Shown in pieces: positions 33,690 to 45,396 of a stretch of 64,000 nt of DNA. The stretch covers positions 118,150,049 through 118,214,048 of the forward strand of contig NC_092808.1 in the NCBI RefSeq assembly GCF_040954645.1, given 5' to 3'. The first letter of the stretch is position 1; each line of letters begins with the position of its first letter. Both the position numbers and the translations under genes were made by a program. The DNA is from Diabrotica undecimpunctata (Eukaryota; Arthropoda; Insecta; Coleoptera; Chrysomelidae). The notes under the pieces are model-generated. The model was not told where the DNA came from. It saw nothing but the letters and a program-made list of their open reading frames with translations, and did not search any database.

Positions 33690-34318
33690 AATTGAAAATT
33701 GTCCGACTATAGAAGGGATATTGTGCAGACTACATCGTATAAGTACTTAGGGCATGAAATTCGGTTGGGCAGAGATAACCAGACATGTGAGCTCCTACGT
33801 CGCATAGAATTCGCCTGGACAGCGTTTGGTACATTAAACTATGCATTTAAATCGGATCTACCTATATGCCTCAAAAGGAAAATCTTTGACCAATGTGTGT
33901 TACCTGTACTCACTTATGGAGCGGAAACATTAACACTCACAAAAAAGGTAGTTATAAGATTCGCGTGACTCAGATAGCTATGGAGCGCCAGATGTTGGGT
34001 GTCTCTCTGAGAAATCGAATCACAACGAAGAAATACGCCGTAGAACAAAAACAACAGACGCTATCAAAAACATCGCGTCGTTAAAATGAAATTGGGCAGG
34101 ACACGTCGCCAGATTATTAGACAACCGATGGAAAAAAACGTATTTTAGAGACCAAGGCAAGAAGCAATACGAAGCAGAGGACGCCCACCAACTAGATGGA
34201 CTGACGACCGAAGCGTGTTAGCAATAACTGAATGCAAGCCGCACAAGACAGAGACAGATGGGAAGAGCTGAGGGAGACCTATGTCCAGCAGTGGACGCAT
34301 ACAGGTTGATGATGATGA
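33690..34318 (+). pseudogene. LINE reverse transcriptase C-terminal part
   Basis: Blocks in order are YKYLGHEIRLGRDNQTCELL, RRIEFAWTAFGTLNYAFKSD, VLPVLTYGAETLTLTKK, then in another frame AMERQMLGVSLRNRIT, GHVAR, GRPPTRWTDD and AAQDRDRWEELRETYVQQWT. The end carries a TGATGATGATGAAT tail, typical of this LINE type. It is 5'-truncated and frameshifted. Confidence 0.85.
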
Positions 34319-35430
34319 ATTGTGCAAAGTTTATTTTAAAGCTGAAACAATTACCTTTAAAATGAGTGGCTTTTGAAAGTTAATCGCATGGAAGAAAGCT
34401 AAGTTCTACTTGGGAAAGCCCCATTTGAATTCCTATTTTGCAATTGTTTTTCATGAAATTTGTTATAACGACGCTACGGTTCGAATAATCGGATCAAAGT
34501 TTACAAAGCCCCATTTTGTTCATTTTTTCAAAAGGAACAATTTTCATTTCGGTAAAATTGAATATCTCTAATTTTTTAGAATATACATGATATAAACAAT
34601 TAAATTGTTAATAACAAATTATCTGATGGGTTTTCAGCCTTGTACCAACCCTTCTGGCTCCTACACTATCGCGTCGGCACAAATAATAATATTTAAGTAC
34701 AACGTTTGTCGTTTGTTCAGCATTGCAAATCTTAAAGGAAAGTGTGAAGGATATATTTATTTAAAAGTGAATAAAAGCTATACGTTTATCATGAACACTT
34801 AACTGCATTATGACAGTATTTTACTAACAACTCCCCATTATGTAATCATTCACTAGAAAATCTCCCATCACGTGTTAACTAAACATTACGTTTTTAGACG
34901 TTGATTGACAAAATTTACCGCGGTTCGAAAGTAAAATGTAGATTGGGGTTTATAAAAATGCGTGTTTTGTGGTCTTTCCTTTCGTGGTCATTTGGAAGAA
35001 ATCAATAAATGTATTTTAACTATAGGAGGTAACCATGGCCATTAATTGCTTGTTCTAGAAGTGCCCTATTTTAATTTTTTTGGGCAATGCGATGTTCAAA
35101 ACAGTAGTTGCGTAATTAATAAGTATTACCACTTTCGTATATTTTGTAAACAAAATCCTTCAAGAAGTTGCTCCCAAAGAAATTACTCATTGGATTCGTT
35201 TTTTGTTACATGAAACGTGTATGTAAGAAAAAATATAAATGTTGTTTATTCAGTAGTCCAGAATTTGTTTATTATTTGTCTCATCATCCATTGGACGATG
35301 GTCGAATTCCTTTTATATTTTTACTTAAAATGCGGCTGTTTTAATTGACACGTTAATCATATTTTGAACTTGCGATTATATGATGCGAGAGATTCACTGA
35401 GAGACTGTGATATATTATACTGAAAAGGAA
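34319..35430. other. Unassigned region
   Basis: No gene recognised. GAAGAAATCAATAAATGTAT at 34995 resembles GAAGAAATCAATAAATATAT at 37571, which suggests two copies of one repeat, perhaps near a polyadenylation site of a retroelement. Confidence 0.3.
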
Positions 35431-35769
35431 ATGGTACAATGTCTCAATTATATCCGCACATGCTCCGACAGAAAATAAAGAGGAAACAACTCGATAGAAC
35501 GCTTGAGAGAATCCCCAAACAAGACATGAAAATAATATGTGGAGAATTTAACGCAAATATTGGCAAAGAACCTAACCTAAGACCGACAGTAGTATAACAC
35601 AGCTTCCACGATATCTCAAACGATAATTGGCAAAGGCTCGTAGAGCTATCATTGACAACTCCACACGGAACAAATTGACCACGTAATTGTCGATGCTAGA
35701 CATGGAATTAATGTTCTGGATATAAGATGTCTCAGGGGAGTAGATGAAGATACATATCATTCAGTACCT

Positions 35770-36894
35770 TTTTTTTTAATTGCCGTATTGCCAGATTCCA
35801 GTAAGAGGCTAAGAAGGTATCCATTGAATTCTGGCTGGCAACGGTGGGGGAAATCTTTTTTGGACATCTAACGTCACGGAGCCAGACACCCTGGCATCTT
35901 TCGGCCGAGTAAGCCTCTCGAAATCTCCCCTCATTTGCCCATCTCTGGTAGTTAAAAATGTGGGCCGGAGCGTCCGGTACCCCACTAACAGTACAGTCTG
36001 CCGAGGCAGATTTGCCTATTCTATTTGTGAAGGTGCCAAAACTACCATCTCCGGTCAAAAACTGCGACAGGAAGTAGTCTAGTTTCCTTAACTTAGATCC
36101 CCCCACGGCCTCAGATCGGCTACTTCGTCCACGTTGCCTTTCCGCTATCATTCGGTCATTCTCTAAGCCACTCTACTATCGTTCTTTCTTCCTGATTCTT
36201 ATCTATATTTCCATCCATCCTCCTCGCATACACCCTCACTCGCTTTTTGTACAACCAAGCGATCGATATCACCGCTCCAATGACATATAGAGCCTCATTC
36301 GAAAGCGTCCTATTTGCGCTACATACCCTGAGGAGCATTCGCCTTTGCGAAATCTTCATAAGTTTGTTTCGCAGTGTTCAATACGCTACACCACACAGGG
36401 GCAGCGTAAGTTACCACCAACTGGAAAACTCCATGTAGCACCCTTCTTTTGGTGCTACCTGGGCCTCCAATGTTTGGTATCAGCAGTATCAACGCCTCCA
36501 GATTTCGGTTCGCCCTCTCTACCGTCTTTTGGATGTGTACTCCGAACCTTAGTCCTTCCGACAACCAGACTCCCAGATACATAATCGATTTAGTGCAACC
36601 TCCACACCTTCCACTACAAAGCGAAGAGAGTATTTTTCCCGGTTCCCTTTGAGAAGTAACACCTCAGTTTTCTGAGGCGCTAGCTGTAGGTCGTTCTCTC
36701 TGATCCACCTACTAATACGACGCAGGGCTGTGGTAGCCACATTAGCCATGTCTGTTTTCTGACTCGCCTTCGCAACCAATGCGAGATCATCGGCATAAGA
36801 GTGCATTCCCTTGGCATCTGTAGCCTCAACACCCCGCCGTACAGGACTTTCCACAAAATGGGACCTAGTACTGAACCCTGCGGAACACGATTAT
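35770..36894 (-). mobile_element. R1/Jockey-like LINE nested head-on in another LINE
   Basis: TATCATTCAGTACCT at 35755-35769 and TATCATTCATTACCT at 36895-36909 form its target duplication. A run of T at the left end is its poly(A) tail, so it reads leftward. It is 5'-truncated at the RT and inserted in the endonuclease part of a + strand LINE. Confidence 0.9.
35775..36890 (-). pseudogene. Reverse transcriptase of the nested LINE
   Basis: The blocks from right to left are NRVPQGSVLGPILW, MHSYADDLALVAKASQKTDM (catalytic YADD), LQLAPQKTEVLLLKG and YLGVWLSEGLRFGVHIQKTV. They continue with LEALILLIPNIGGPGSTKRR, VTYAAPVWCSVLN, EALYVIGAVI and YFLSQFLTGDGSFGTFTNRI followed by an AHIFNYQRW end. The FLTGDG---Y and terminal region are like R1/Jockey-group ORF2. 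Frameshifts at about 36560, 36340 and 36155 break it into four frames. Confidence 0.85.
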
Positions 36895-37199
36895 TATCAT
36901 TCATTACCTCGAGAGAAAAAAAATCGGGTTGAGAATATCGTCGCAGAAACTTAAAACGAACGAAGCATTGGTACAGTGGAACATCGAGAAAATGCAAAAT
37001 GAAGAAATCCGAGGAAATGAAACAATATCTAAATATAGTAGACCAGGGCAGTGATGTTGAAGATATGAAAAAATCAATTACAGAGACAGCAGAACTAATA
37101 ATATGAAAAAGGAGGACTAGAATAAGGAAATGGTTTGATAAAGAATGCCAAGAGAAACTACAAGGCAGACAGAAAAAGGGAAACACTATGGATGTCATT

Positions 37200-37984
37200 A
37201 AAAATATTACATATTTTTATACTGTTTAATCAATAGTTTCCATTACGTTATAAAATATTTTCTATAATTAGGAAATTCAAAAATGTTGTTCAATGCATTA
37301 AAACTTCTAAAATTTACGCTGGGCTTTTATTTTTGTTTTCTTAAAATTTAATTTTTTTTATCAATCTAACGTTGGGCTAACTGATATAGGAAGGGGATCG
37401 TAGAACGATAGGGGATAGAGGATATTTCTTGGAACAAACCAGAACTTTTTGTCTTATCTATACAATATAATAGAGAGTTATAATGTATATAGACGGAAGA
37501 CGATATTATGCCATAGAAGTTTTCATTTTTTGTTTAGACAGGATAGTTTTAATTTATCTTCGCACTTTTTAGAAGAAATCAATAAATATATTTTTAACCA
37601 TTGGACTTAACTAACTGTGCTGTTTGTTGAGTTAATTGAATTTTCAAGGTTTATTGTTCATTGCACTTGGGACAATACGTGTCAGTTTTATATGAAATTA
37701 TGGCCCGAGGCAACAATGCTGTTTAATTCTCAAGTTGGTAATTATTTGCATACATTCCGTGCATTTAAATGTCATGGGATGTACGAAATTCAATGTGATC
37801 TCTTCACACTTTGCACACTAGTATTGTACACATTGTACAGGGTCACAGCTATCAAATACAATTCTTTTTGTGTATAAGTAGACGGTAAAATATTTTGGAA
37901 ATATTTGTGTAAGTTTAATTATTTGGCAGAATTAAGTATGTATGTAATTATACACTTTTTGAAATCATTACATCATCAATTTTT
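37200..37984. other. Unassigned; possible retroelement 3' region
   Basis: There is no recognised protein. The open stretch at 37617-37877 has no family features and is probably chance. See the repeat shared with 34995. Confidence 0.3.
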
Positions 37985-38188
37985 TTAAATCTCGACACAA
38001 TAAAAATCCTTTATTAGGTTAAAACATTCTACGTCTTCCTTTTTCTTTCCTTTTCCAATTTCGTAGCGAAACCTTGTAATCTTAAATGTCTCGTTGTGTC
38101 TTTTAATAATATTGTTAAAATCTTTTCTTAGACGATCTTTGGGGACATGGGTGCCGCCAGCATTATTTTCAGGGAGGCGCATCTGCAT
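37985..38188 (-). CDS. Unrecognised short minus-strand ORF, exon-like
   Basis: I do not recognise this 67-residue frame (MRLPENNAGGTHVPKDRLRK onward, rich in Lys and Arg). Its first two thirds have balanced codon use and higher GC than the flanks. The sequence TATATGTGTAG just ahead of the first codon could be a splice acceptor. It could be an isolated host exon, a retrocopy piece or a decayed element. Confidence 0.3.
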   Translation of the reverse strand: MQMRLPENNAGGTHVPKDRLRKDFNNIIKRHNETFKITRFRYEIGKGKKKEDVECFNLIKDFYCVEI

Positions 38189-39263
38189 CTACACATATAC
38201 TATTAAGCAATATAAAATATAGAACTATACATGTATAGCCATGTACTTTCTGAAAGGCTTATTGTATCAAATTAAATATTTTAGCGATTAAAAAGTTTAT
38301 GTTAAATATTGTAAAATATTGCAAAAGTACTGTGATTTTACTCTTATAAACATTTAAATTAACTCAGACGCATCAACATGTAGGAAGTTGATTATTTTTA
38401 TATTCGAAATATTGGCATTTTTACGTGAATTAAAAAAATACAATGTCCGACGACCCTTAGAATCCGAGCTAGCCCCTTTTTGTTTCTAGATTTTAATATT
38501 TCAAAAACTGAATTTATAAATTCAAATTTATAAAAGTCGCAATATCTCCTATTCTAATCAACGAAAATTAATGTTTTTCTTGAATTTCGGATACCTCGTT
38601 GCATCGATTATAAAAATTCAATTAGTTAATTGGAGAATTGTTTATTTAACCGAGTAATTTTTTTAAATAATTTATTATAAATATTTATTTTGCAAAATTT
38701 TACTTTTTTATGTTGTTCTGAAGCTGTTTTATTGTCGCATCTTAAAGTAATTACTATTTTTATGGGAATAAGCCACAATTGAAGTTTAAAATAAGTTTAT
38801 TGATGTTTCAATTTCCACCTCGGAAATCGTTTTCAGAATACAAACATTAATAAATTAAACAAATTTTGTTTTTTGTTACTTGGTGAAAAAATCTTCTAAT
38901 AATTTAATTTTATATTCAATTCAGCCATATATTATGCATTTTAAAGTAGACCACTTTAAAATGAAATCGCCAATATTGCTAAGTTGCGTTCCTGGGACGA
39001 CTTTATTGTAAAATAGTTCATTCGATTACATGAAATCAACTTCATCTTAAGAATATCCGTCAGGATAAATCATAGCACGTGGTACATCTTTAATAAGAGA
39101 ACCACATGCCATGATGCCAGTAAAATTCTCCTGTTAGTGATTCTATAGTAAATCATGAGGAAAAAACCAGAAAAAAAGCTCATAATACTAACCCGACAGA
39201 ATAAGTACAATACAATAAGTGGTCTTACATTTAGTTTACTCTCAATAAGCACCAAACTCTGAT
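38189..39263. other. AT-rich region with Penelope-like 3' motif
   Basis: At 38800-38840 the minus strand reads CTGAAAACGATTTCCGAGGT followed by GGAAATTGAAAC. This has the stem-and-core layout of the Penelope-type hammerhead-like motif. No gene is visible elsewhere. Confidence 0.4.
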
Positions 39264-39281
39264 TTTATAGTAAGTATTTGA

Positions 39282-39286
<5 letters not shown>

Positions 39287-39357
<71 letters not shown>
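39287..39357. repeat. (TA)n microsatellite
   Basis: A pure TA run, joined on its left to a block that is repeated in inverse at 40876-40900. Confidence 0.95.
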
Positions 39358-39359
<2 letters not shown>

Positions 39360-39639
39360 AAATGATATGAATCTAGGAGAAAGAAAAATAGTGTTTAAAA
39401 AATTAATTTATAAGTTATATACTAGAGAATTTTATAAAAATTATTTATATGAGGGTATTCTTAAGAAATTAGCATATAATAAGTTTAAAAAGTTTTATTT
39501 CAATAATTATAATATTGTAAATATATTTAAGGGAGCCATGTGCATAGGCAACCAACTATACACTTAAATGACAGTTGAATAATAATTTGCGAATGTGAAA
39601 TAGGGTTATGTGTTAGTTTAAAATGTTTAGTTTACATAT

Positions 39640-40649
39640 AGTTACGGATTTGAAGTAGTGTAGTTTATTAAATTAGAGTGTTTAATTTACATATTCTGTT
39701 TTAGTTTAGTTTAGTTTAAGTTTATATTCTGATCTGTGAAAAGCTTAAACGTCGATAAAATTCTCGATAGAAAAGTAAAGAATTCTCTAGATCACGGAAG
39801 ATAACCTGTTTGCGAAATAGACTATTCCAGAAAATTCAGATATGTAGGAAATGGAACAAATCGAATATGATTTCTTGCCAGATGGTTCTGGAACATTGAA
39901 AAGGTATAAATACTCGATGATTTGGATTCAAAATGGCCAGTCAGTTAGTAAGAAAGTTAGATAGAGTTAGTAAGAAGTCAGACAGTTACAGTATAAAGTC
40001 AGTCGGTCCTATTTTCAATATAGTTCAAGATAGAATGCAGTCAGTCAGTTGGTGAAATGTTCAATATAGTAAGTTTAATGAAGATTAAGAAACAGAATAA
40101 AGAAAATATTATTGAAGATTAAAAATTATGTTATGTATAAATGGTGATTGGATAATGGAACAAAGTATTAATTGAAAATTAAAATTATATAATATATTTG
40201 GTGATTGGATATTGGTATATTGAAAAGAAGAATAAATATAAATGTTATTAAGAAGAAAAATATTTTAAATTGGTGGAAGCTGATAATAGGAAAAAGGAAT
40301 TTCACAAAAACAAGGATAACCGAAGCTGAGAACGAAGATATTGAGTGGTGATTAAAATCTATATAGTGGAGAACAGTCTCATTTAGGCATTCAGTGATAG
40401 AAAGGTACAAAATTTTGTTAATATAATTTAGTTAGTGTCATAAGAATTTCAATTTTAAAGATAGTTTGTTTAAAATTTACATTGTCTATATAATTTAATT
40501 AGTTTCATAAGAATTTTAATTTAAAGATAGTTTATTTTAAATTTTACATTGGTTATGTTAGATATATATGTGTGTTTCATAATAGATATAATAAAGATAA
40601 TTTTAAAAAGTGATTACAAACTAATTCTTTGAGAACCGGGATAAAAACC

Positions 40650-40652
<3 letters not shown>
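39640..40652 (+). mobile_element. LTR-like block, possibly Ty3/gypsy solo LTR
   Basis: The block contains a core promoter (GGTATAAATACTCG at about 39905) followed about 30 bp later by a CAGTCAGTTAGT initiator-like start. It ends with repeated AATAAA-like signals and TTTGAGAACCGGGATAAAAA at 40628-40647, which resembles ends of insect gypsy LTRs. Internal direct repeats (about 40418-40482 and 40483-40550) are near copies. No flanking coding region or target duplication is visible, so the assignment is tentative. Confidence 0.4.
39905..39960 (+). promoter_or_regulatory. TATA box and initiator-like start
   Basis: GGTATAAATACTCG is followed by CCAGTCAGTTAGTAAG at the spacing expected of an insect core promoter. 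This fits transcription start in a retroelement LTR (inference). Confidence 0.4.
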
Positions 40653-40882
<230 letters not shown>

Positions 40883-40920
40883 TCAAATACTTACTATAAA
40901 AATACTATAAAACAAAAAAA

Positions 40921-40922
<2 letters not shown>

Positions 40923-41007
<85 letters not shown>

Positions 41008-41008
41008 A
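40923..41008. repeat. (TA)n microsatellite
   Basis: A second long TA run following A-rich sequence. Confidence 0.95.
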
Positions 41009-41084
41009 AATACAGGATATTCGTGACTGTAGATATAAACAAAACCACCAGTTTATTAGGGCTGCAGTCAGAAGGTTGGCCGAG

Positions 41085-41395
41085 ATGTTAGAAAAACATT
41101 CTTTTGACTTTTTGTCAAGCTTTCGGAATAGTTTTATTCCTTTTTCAAGACACTGTAAATAAATAAATGTGTAAATGTTTACAAAATATCACAATTTGTC
41201 AGTGAAACTTACTAGTCGTTTTTAAAAAATGTTAATGGCTTAAAAATTAAAACTAAGAATGTGAAAACGGTATCGAAGTTATACACAAAGACAAAAGATC
41301 CTTTCACAATACAGGAGTCTTCGAATGTTGTTTCTTCTATACCGTGTGGCAATTGTAACAACGTATACATCGGAGAATCATCTCGTAATTGTTAT
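41085..41395 (+). mobile_element. Penelope-like element fragment with GIY-YIG segment
   Basis: The frame around 41230-41395 reads VKTVSKLYTKTKDPFTIQES, then SSIPCGNCNNVYIGESSRN. This is the IPC-x2-C-x2-VYIGET-R start of the GIY-YIG endonuclease at the C-terminus of Penelope-like proteins. On the opposite strand, at 41098-41150, CTTGAAAAAGGAATAAAAC and TATTCCGAAAGCTTG form the Penelope-type stem motif. The catalytic Arg and Glu part of GIY-YIG is lost after SSRN. The opposite orientation of the two pieces suggests rearrangement. Confidence 0.7.
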
Positions 41396-43130
41396 TACAT
41401 ATTGTTTATTACATATTTTCATCACCAAATTGATCAAAAGCAGTTCATAGATACCTGTATCAAAGAATGTCTGGGAAAATCGTTATTTCCTTGCTCTATG
41501 AGTTACTGCACACCCGATTTATCATATTAAAGCCCATATTTGTGGTCTATTGCTAACGTCTACATAATTTGGAGAAAACCTCTCAAACAACTTTCAAAGA
41601 TCATTCAATATTTTAACGCTGTGTTCAAATTTGTCATTAACGTGTTCAGATCGATATTCGTTATAAAGTCTATAATAAATCCGGAAACTAATTGTCGAAA
41701 CCAGATGTCGCTATTGCGTCCATTTCGAAGCCATTTTAGTGTTACTTCTTCTACGACAGGAAAGATTGTTTTCACGTTCAGAGCGTTTGTAAATAGCCAC
41801 TCCGTCGATTCCTTTTAGGATGAAATACGTATAAGATGATATACAGACGCATTGTACGTGAAATCAAATCTTAACTGTCTTTCCTTCTATAATAAATCTA
41901 TATATTATATTCTATGAAATTATAGATTATCGGTTTCACGTATGATAAATTAATAATTATATAACTGAACGTTGGTTGAATATTTTCTGACGTAGCTTTT
42001 ATTACCCCATTAATTTTCTTCTGCAGTGTATGATTATACCGGCAAAGGCGCTAAAAACCATTATCATGCATTTCTCGTACCAGTTATAAGCACAAAACGA
42101 AAATATCTTCCGTTCTTTTTATTACGTATAAAGAGTGCATTCTCGACATTTTATTTATATTTAATTTAATTCATCGTCATTCTATAAAAGGCGCCTATTA
42201 TTAGGCAAAGATTTTTATTAAAAACAGCAAAAATTTTAACACATATGCAATTATAGGCAAATAACTTATTTACAATAAGTTATATTTACAAAATAACAAA
42301 TAATTATTTGTTATACAAAGTGAATTAACTTAATAATACATTAACACAAATATATTTTCACAACATAACATTAGTTACATAATAAATTAATAACTAAATA
42401 ATTGTTAATTAATAGTAGTCCAGTCGTCATAGATTTGACCTCTAAAAATTTTACGAATAAGCTGAATTTTGCTGAGCATCTCAATTTTGGGACCCCAAAA
42501 TAGATGCAAAATAGTTTACCACTTTAACCCGCGGGTTTTCTCCTAAAACAAAAAAAAAATTGATTTACCAAGAATCTGTACGCCGTAGAAAAATGTTTCA
42601 AATAAAAAATGTAACTGAGATAATTTTGAACAAAAATGTATATTAGCACTTTTTGCGTAAAATGAACCGTTCTCTCAGAAACAATGCTGCAAGCAACCAG
42701 CGATTTTAAATATCAGGTACATGCGCGAAATCAATTTAAATAAAAATTGTATCTTTTGATCAGAGTATCCTATCGACAAAAAGTAAAATGCGTTTCAAAG
42801 ATGAAGAGAGCAGCAATATACAAGAAATGGCCCTCTAACTCCCGCCTAATTTTTGAAATACATTCCTCATAGCATTTTTCCATAGTTTGTTTTCTTAATT
42901 TACTTTCCTCCAGTAAGGATTTATTAAAATGTTTCCAATAAAAACACTTAAAACTATAGATTGTCTCAAAGTGACTAGTCTGTACAGGGTAAATGCACAA
43001 CATCGATGCCATACTTCTTTGCAAACTTGTATTAAAATAAACGTCACTTCTTACTACTTAGCCTAATCCATCTTTTGTGTTAAGGGTAGCTTAAGTACTA
43101 ATACCCACTAACGACCCTGCCTGGCTTCCT
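41396..43130. other. Unassigned region
   Basis: No secure gene. A minus-strand open stretch at 42770-43024 (EECISKIRRELEGHFLYIAA) vaguely recalls the last loop and helix of tetraspanins. The evidence is too weak to name it. Confidence 0.3.
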
Positions 43131-43136
43131 TCTGTC

Positions 43137-43200
43137 AGTGGTTCTCAAACATAAATAATATTTGCTGCAACATACTTGGGTTTAATTAAAATAAAATAGA
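43137..43200 (+). other. hAT-type terminal repeat
   Basis: CAGTGGTTCTCAAAC followed by a GCTGCAACATACTTGGG-like segment matches ends of hAT elements of the Charlie/ZBED type. The partner end was not found. Confidence 0.45.
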
Positions 43201-43518
43201 AATAAAGAAATGCCTTTTATTTATGTCACACAAGCAGTTTATTTTTAATTCTACACTATGTGCTAGCGATACAAACCATTTGTTACAGATTTAAATAAAA
43301 TCGAATAAAATAAAACTAAAATATAAAGAAACATTTTATTTATGTATTGTTCCGTTCAAAAGTTAAGGGGGAAGGACTTTTTAAAACCCGCACTGTATAT
43401 GTTGGCAGTAACAAAACGTAGAAATATCAGAAAATAAAACTAATAAATAAGTTGAAAATAAAAGACGTCATTGTATTTAATTTCGTGTGTAAGTAATCGT
43501 AATTGTACACCATTATAT

Positions 43519-44945
43519 TTAGTTCCTTTTTCTGGAATCGCTGTCACATTTAGTTTCTACTTCACTATCATCATCATTATTATCGTCACTGTCATCACTA
43601 TCTCCGTTATTTATATTTATAATAATTGGTTCGATATCATCCAACAAATTGTTAATTTCCCACATTTTTTTTTCTGTTGCTATTACGTGGTTTACGTAGT
43701 TTTTCCATTTCTCTGGCGTAATGACCTTGTACGCTGCTTTAATTAAATTTCGCATTTCAGCTTCTTTAAATTTCGCATTTCAGCTTTAAAATTCGCGTTG
43801 CGTCCAGCTATATACCGTTTCACTTCACTCCAAACCATTTCGATGGGATTGAGTGCACAGTGATAGGGTGGGAGCCTCAGAATCTTCACATTGTGCTTTT
43901 TGACAATATCTTCTATTATGTACCTGTCATATTTTGCTTTGAAGGCCTTGACTACATCAAGTAACTCGCATTTTAGGTAGTCTTCTTCAAAAAATAGGTC
44001 CTTTGACAGAAGCCATTCTTGAATATCTTTTTTTCAGTGTTGAACTGTTGGGAATTTGTTCTGACTTTCTGCTGTGATAGGAGACATTGTCCATTACCAC
44101 AACAGTTTTTTCTGGAAAATTTAGCATTAAGTTATTTTCGAACCAATCTTCGAAGGTCGGTCCATCCATTCGTCGTGGTAGTCCCAAGTATTTTTCTTTG
44201 CCAAAAACGTGAGCTCTGCTCCATCAACAAATCCACTGGTAGATCCTGCGTGCAATAAAACGAACCGTGCACCATGAGCTGTTGGAGCTTTTAATCCTGT
44301 TGTCAGACCACGAACAAAAGCATCTCGATGAGATGTAATTGTTTTATTAACCCATTCTTTTTTCACACTGTGACCGATATTTACCCATGATTCATCTAAA
44401 TACACTATGTTGTATCCTTCTGCACGGTATTTACGAATTGCGCGTAAATAACGATGACGCCACGAGATGATTTCTGGTTTTTTAATCAAAATTAAATTTC
44501 TGCCCCGTTTTATAAACACAAAATCCATATCACTTAGCAAGCGATGTAGCGTGGCCCGCGAAAAGTTGGGCAAAGTTTCTTCGACATTTACAACACCTAA
44601 TATGGTGTTTATTGTTGGTGGTATGTTGTCACAAAAAAATTGATGAACTATTCTACGAATTTGACCCCTGACACCTTTATCGCACTTGTTGTCACGAGAA
44701 CAACCAACCTTTCGTTTCTTGGGCCTGCTCTTTGGAGATTGTAATCCATCAGGTGATGAGTATTCCTGTCGTATGCGAAATAGAGTCTTCTCGCTAACAC
44801 CACTCATTTCTGACACTTTCCTAATTACACTTGATACATAATCGTTGTTATCCTGATTAAGATGATAATTAATAATATTCATTAGTATCTGCTTCTCTAA
44901 AAGTTTCAGAGCTTTTCCACGTTTCCATTGAACAATTTCCTCCAT
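43519..44945 (-). pseudogene. IS630/Tc1-like DDE transposase, one frameshift
   Basis: The gene reads leftward from MEEIVQWKRGKALKLLEKQ and is about 475 residues. The N-terminal helix-turn-helix includes VSEMSGVSEKTLFRIRQEYS. The catalytic Asp residues sit in IVYLDESWVNIGHS and VVVMDNVSYHSRKSEQIPNS. The third acidic residue is Glu in PPYHCALNPIEMVWSEVKRY. Conserved NFSRATLHRLL and GLTTGLKAP-like blocks lie between. The C-terminus is acidic (SDDSDDNNDDDSEVE). One frameshift near 44150-44185 and a small tandem duplication at about 43750-43795 (TTTCGCATTTCAGCTT twice) are the visible damage. The three acidic residues are kept. It cannot make a full product as it stands. Confidence 0.85.
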
Positions 44946-44965
44946 TTTGCAGTAAAAATTCGGCG

Positions 44966-45166
44966 TCAAATATAACAATAGCCAATAATGACTTCTTCAT
45001 TTATAGTATGTACATTTTTATCATTGCTCCATTTTTGAAATAAATCGTAGACAAATTCATACCTCTTTCTTGACTTTACCGGCAATAATTCATAAATAGC
45101 GGCTTTAGCAGTTTGCCTAATTTCATCTGCAATCATTTCGGCGTCACTTTCACTACTGATATCCAT
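44966..45166 (-). pseudogene. Recombinase-type N-terminal domain fragment
   Basis: The frame MDISSESDAEMIADEIRQTA, then LLPVKSRKRYEFVYDLFQKW and NEEVIIGYCYI resembles the N-terminal SAM-like core-binding domain of insect tyrosine-recombinase-like proteins (a LP-KS--RY---Y--F--W pattern). It stops where the transposase unit begins. Either the transposon landed in a recombinase-like gene, or the domain belongs to the element. The assignment rests on pattern memory only. Confidence 0.4.
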
Positions 45167-45286
45167 TTGTTGGAATTGAAAAAGGAAAAACTGAGCGAAA
45201 ACACACGAATCTTAAACGGCAAACGTTGTCATAATAAAATACAAAGTTGATGTTATTGTCAAAGCCGTTACCCAGCTACCCAAAAT

Positions 45287-45396
45287 CGTCCCGAAAGTGA
45301 AAAAATTAGTCCCGTAAGTAACTACTTTCGGTACGAGCTGCGTAAAATGGTACTTTCGATTTAATAAATCATACCGACAGTTTTATTTTCGGGACG
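45287..45396. mobile_element. 110-bp MITE-like unit
   Basis: The ends CGTCCCGAAAGTGAAAA (45287) and its near inverse TTTTATTTTCGGGACG (ending 45396) enclose internal variants of the same word (AGTCCCGTAAGT, ACTTTCGGTACGAG). The unit is non-coding and palindromic overall. Confidence 0.6.

Larger units (their letters stand above)
35431..37195 (+). pseudogene. LINE endonuclease region, split by another LINE
   Basis: On the + strand 35431-35754 encodes pieces of an APE-type endonuclease (IERLERIPKQDMKIICGEFN, ANIGKEPN, QIDHVIVDARHGINVLDIRC, LRGVDEDTYHS). The frame resumes after the nested LINE at about 36910 with NRVENIVAET, NIEKMQNEE and WFDKECQEKLQGRQKKG. The latter matches the WFDEEC block seen at 4650-4680 in the other LINE. 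Several stops are present. Confidence 0.75.

Noticed and set aside
34920..34940. tRNA-like word CGCGGTTCGAAAG
   Set aside because: No acceptor stem or anticodon arm can be built around it.
36247..36652. Plus-strand open frames within 36.2-36.7 kb
   Set aside because: They are antisense to the LINE reverse transcriptase and carry no motif.
37617..37877. 86-codon + strand frame
   Set aside because: No recognisable domain, AT-rich codon use and no conserved-looking features; likely chance.
39367..39567. 66-codon frame rich in Lys, Tyr and Asn beside the TA tract
   Set aside because: Composition follows the AT-rich DNA; no family evidence.
42770..43024. Possible tetraspanin C-terminal exon on the minus strand
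   Set aside because: Only a weak resemblance (EECISKIRRELEGHFLYIAA); no preceding Cys-Cys-Gly loop or other helices nearby.
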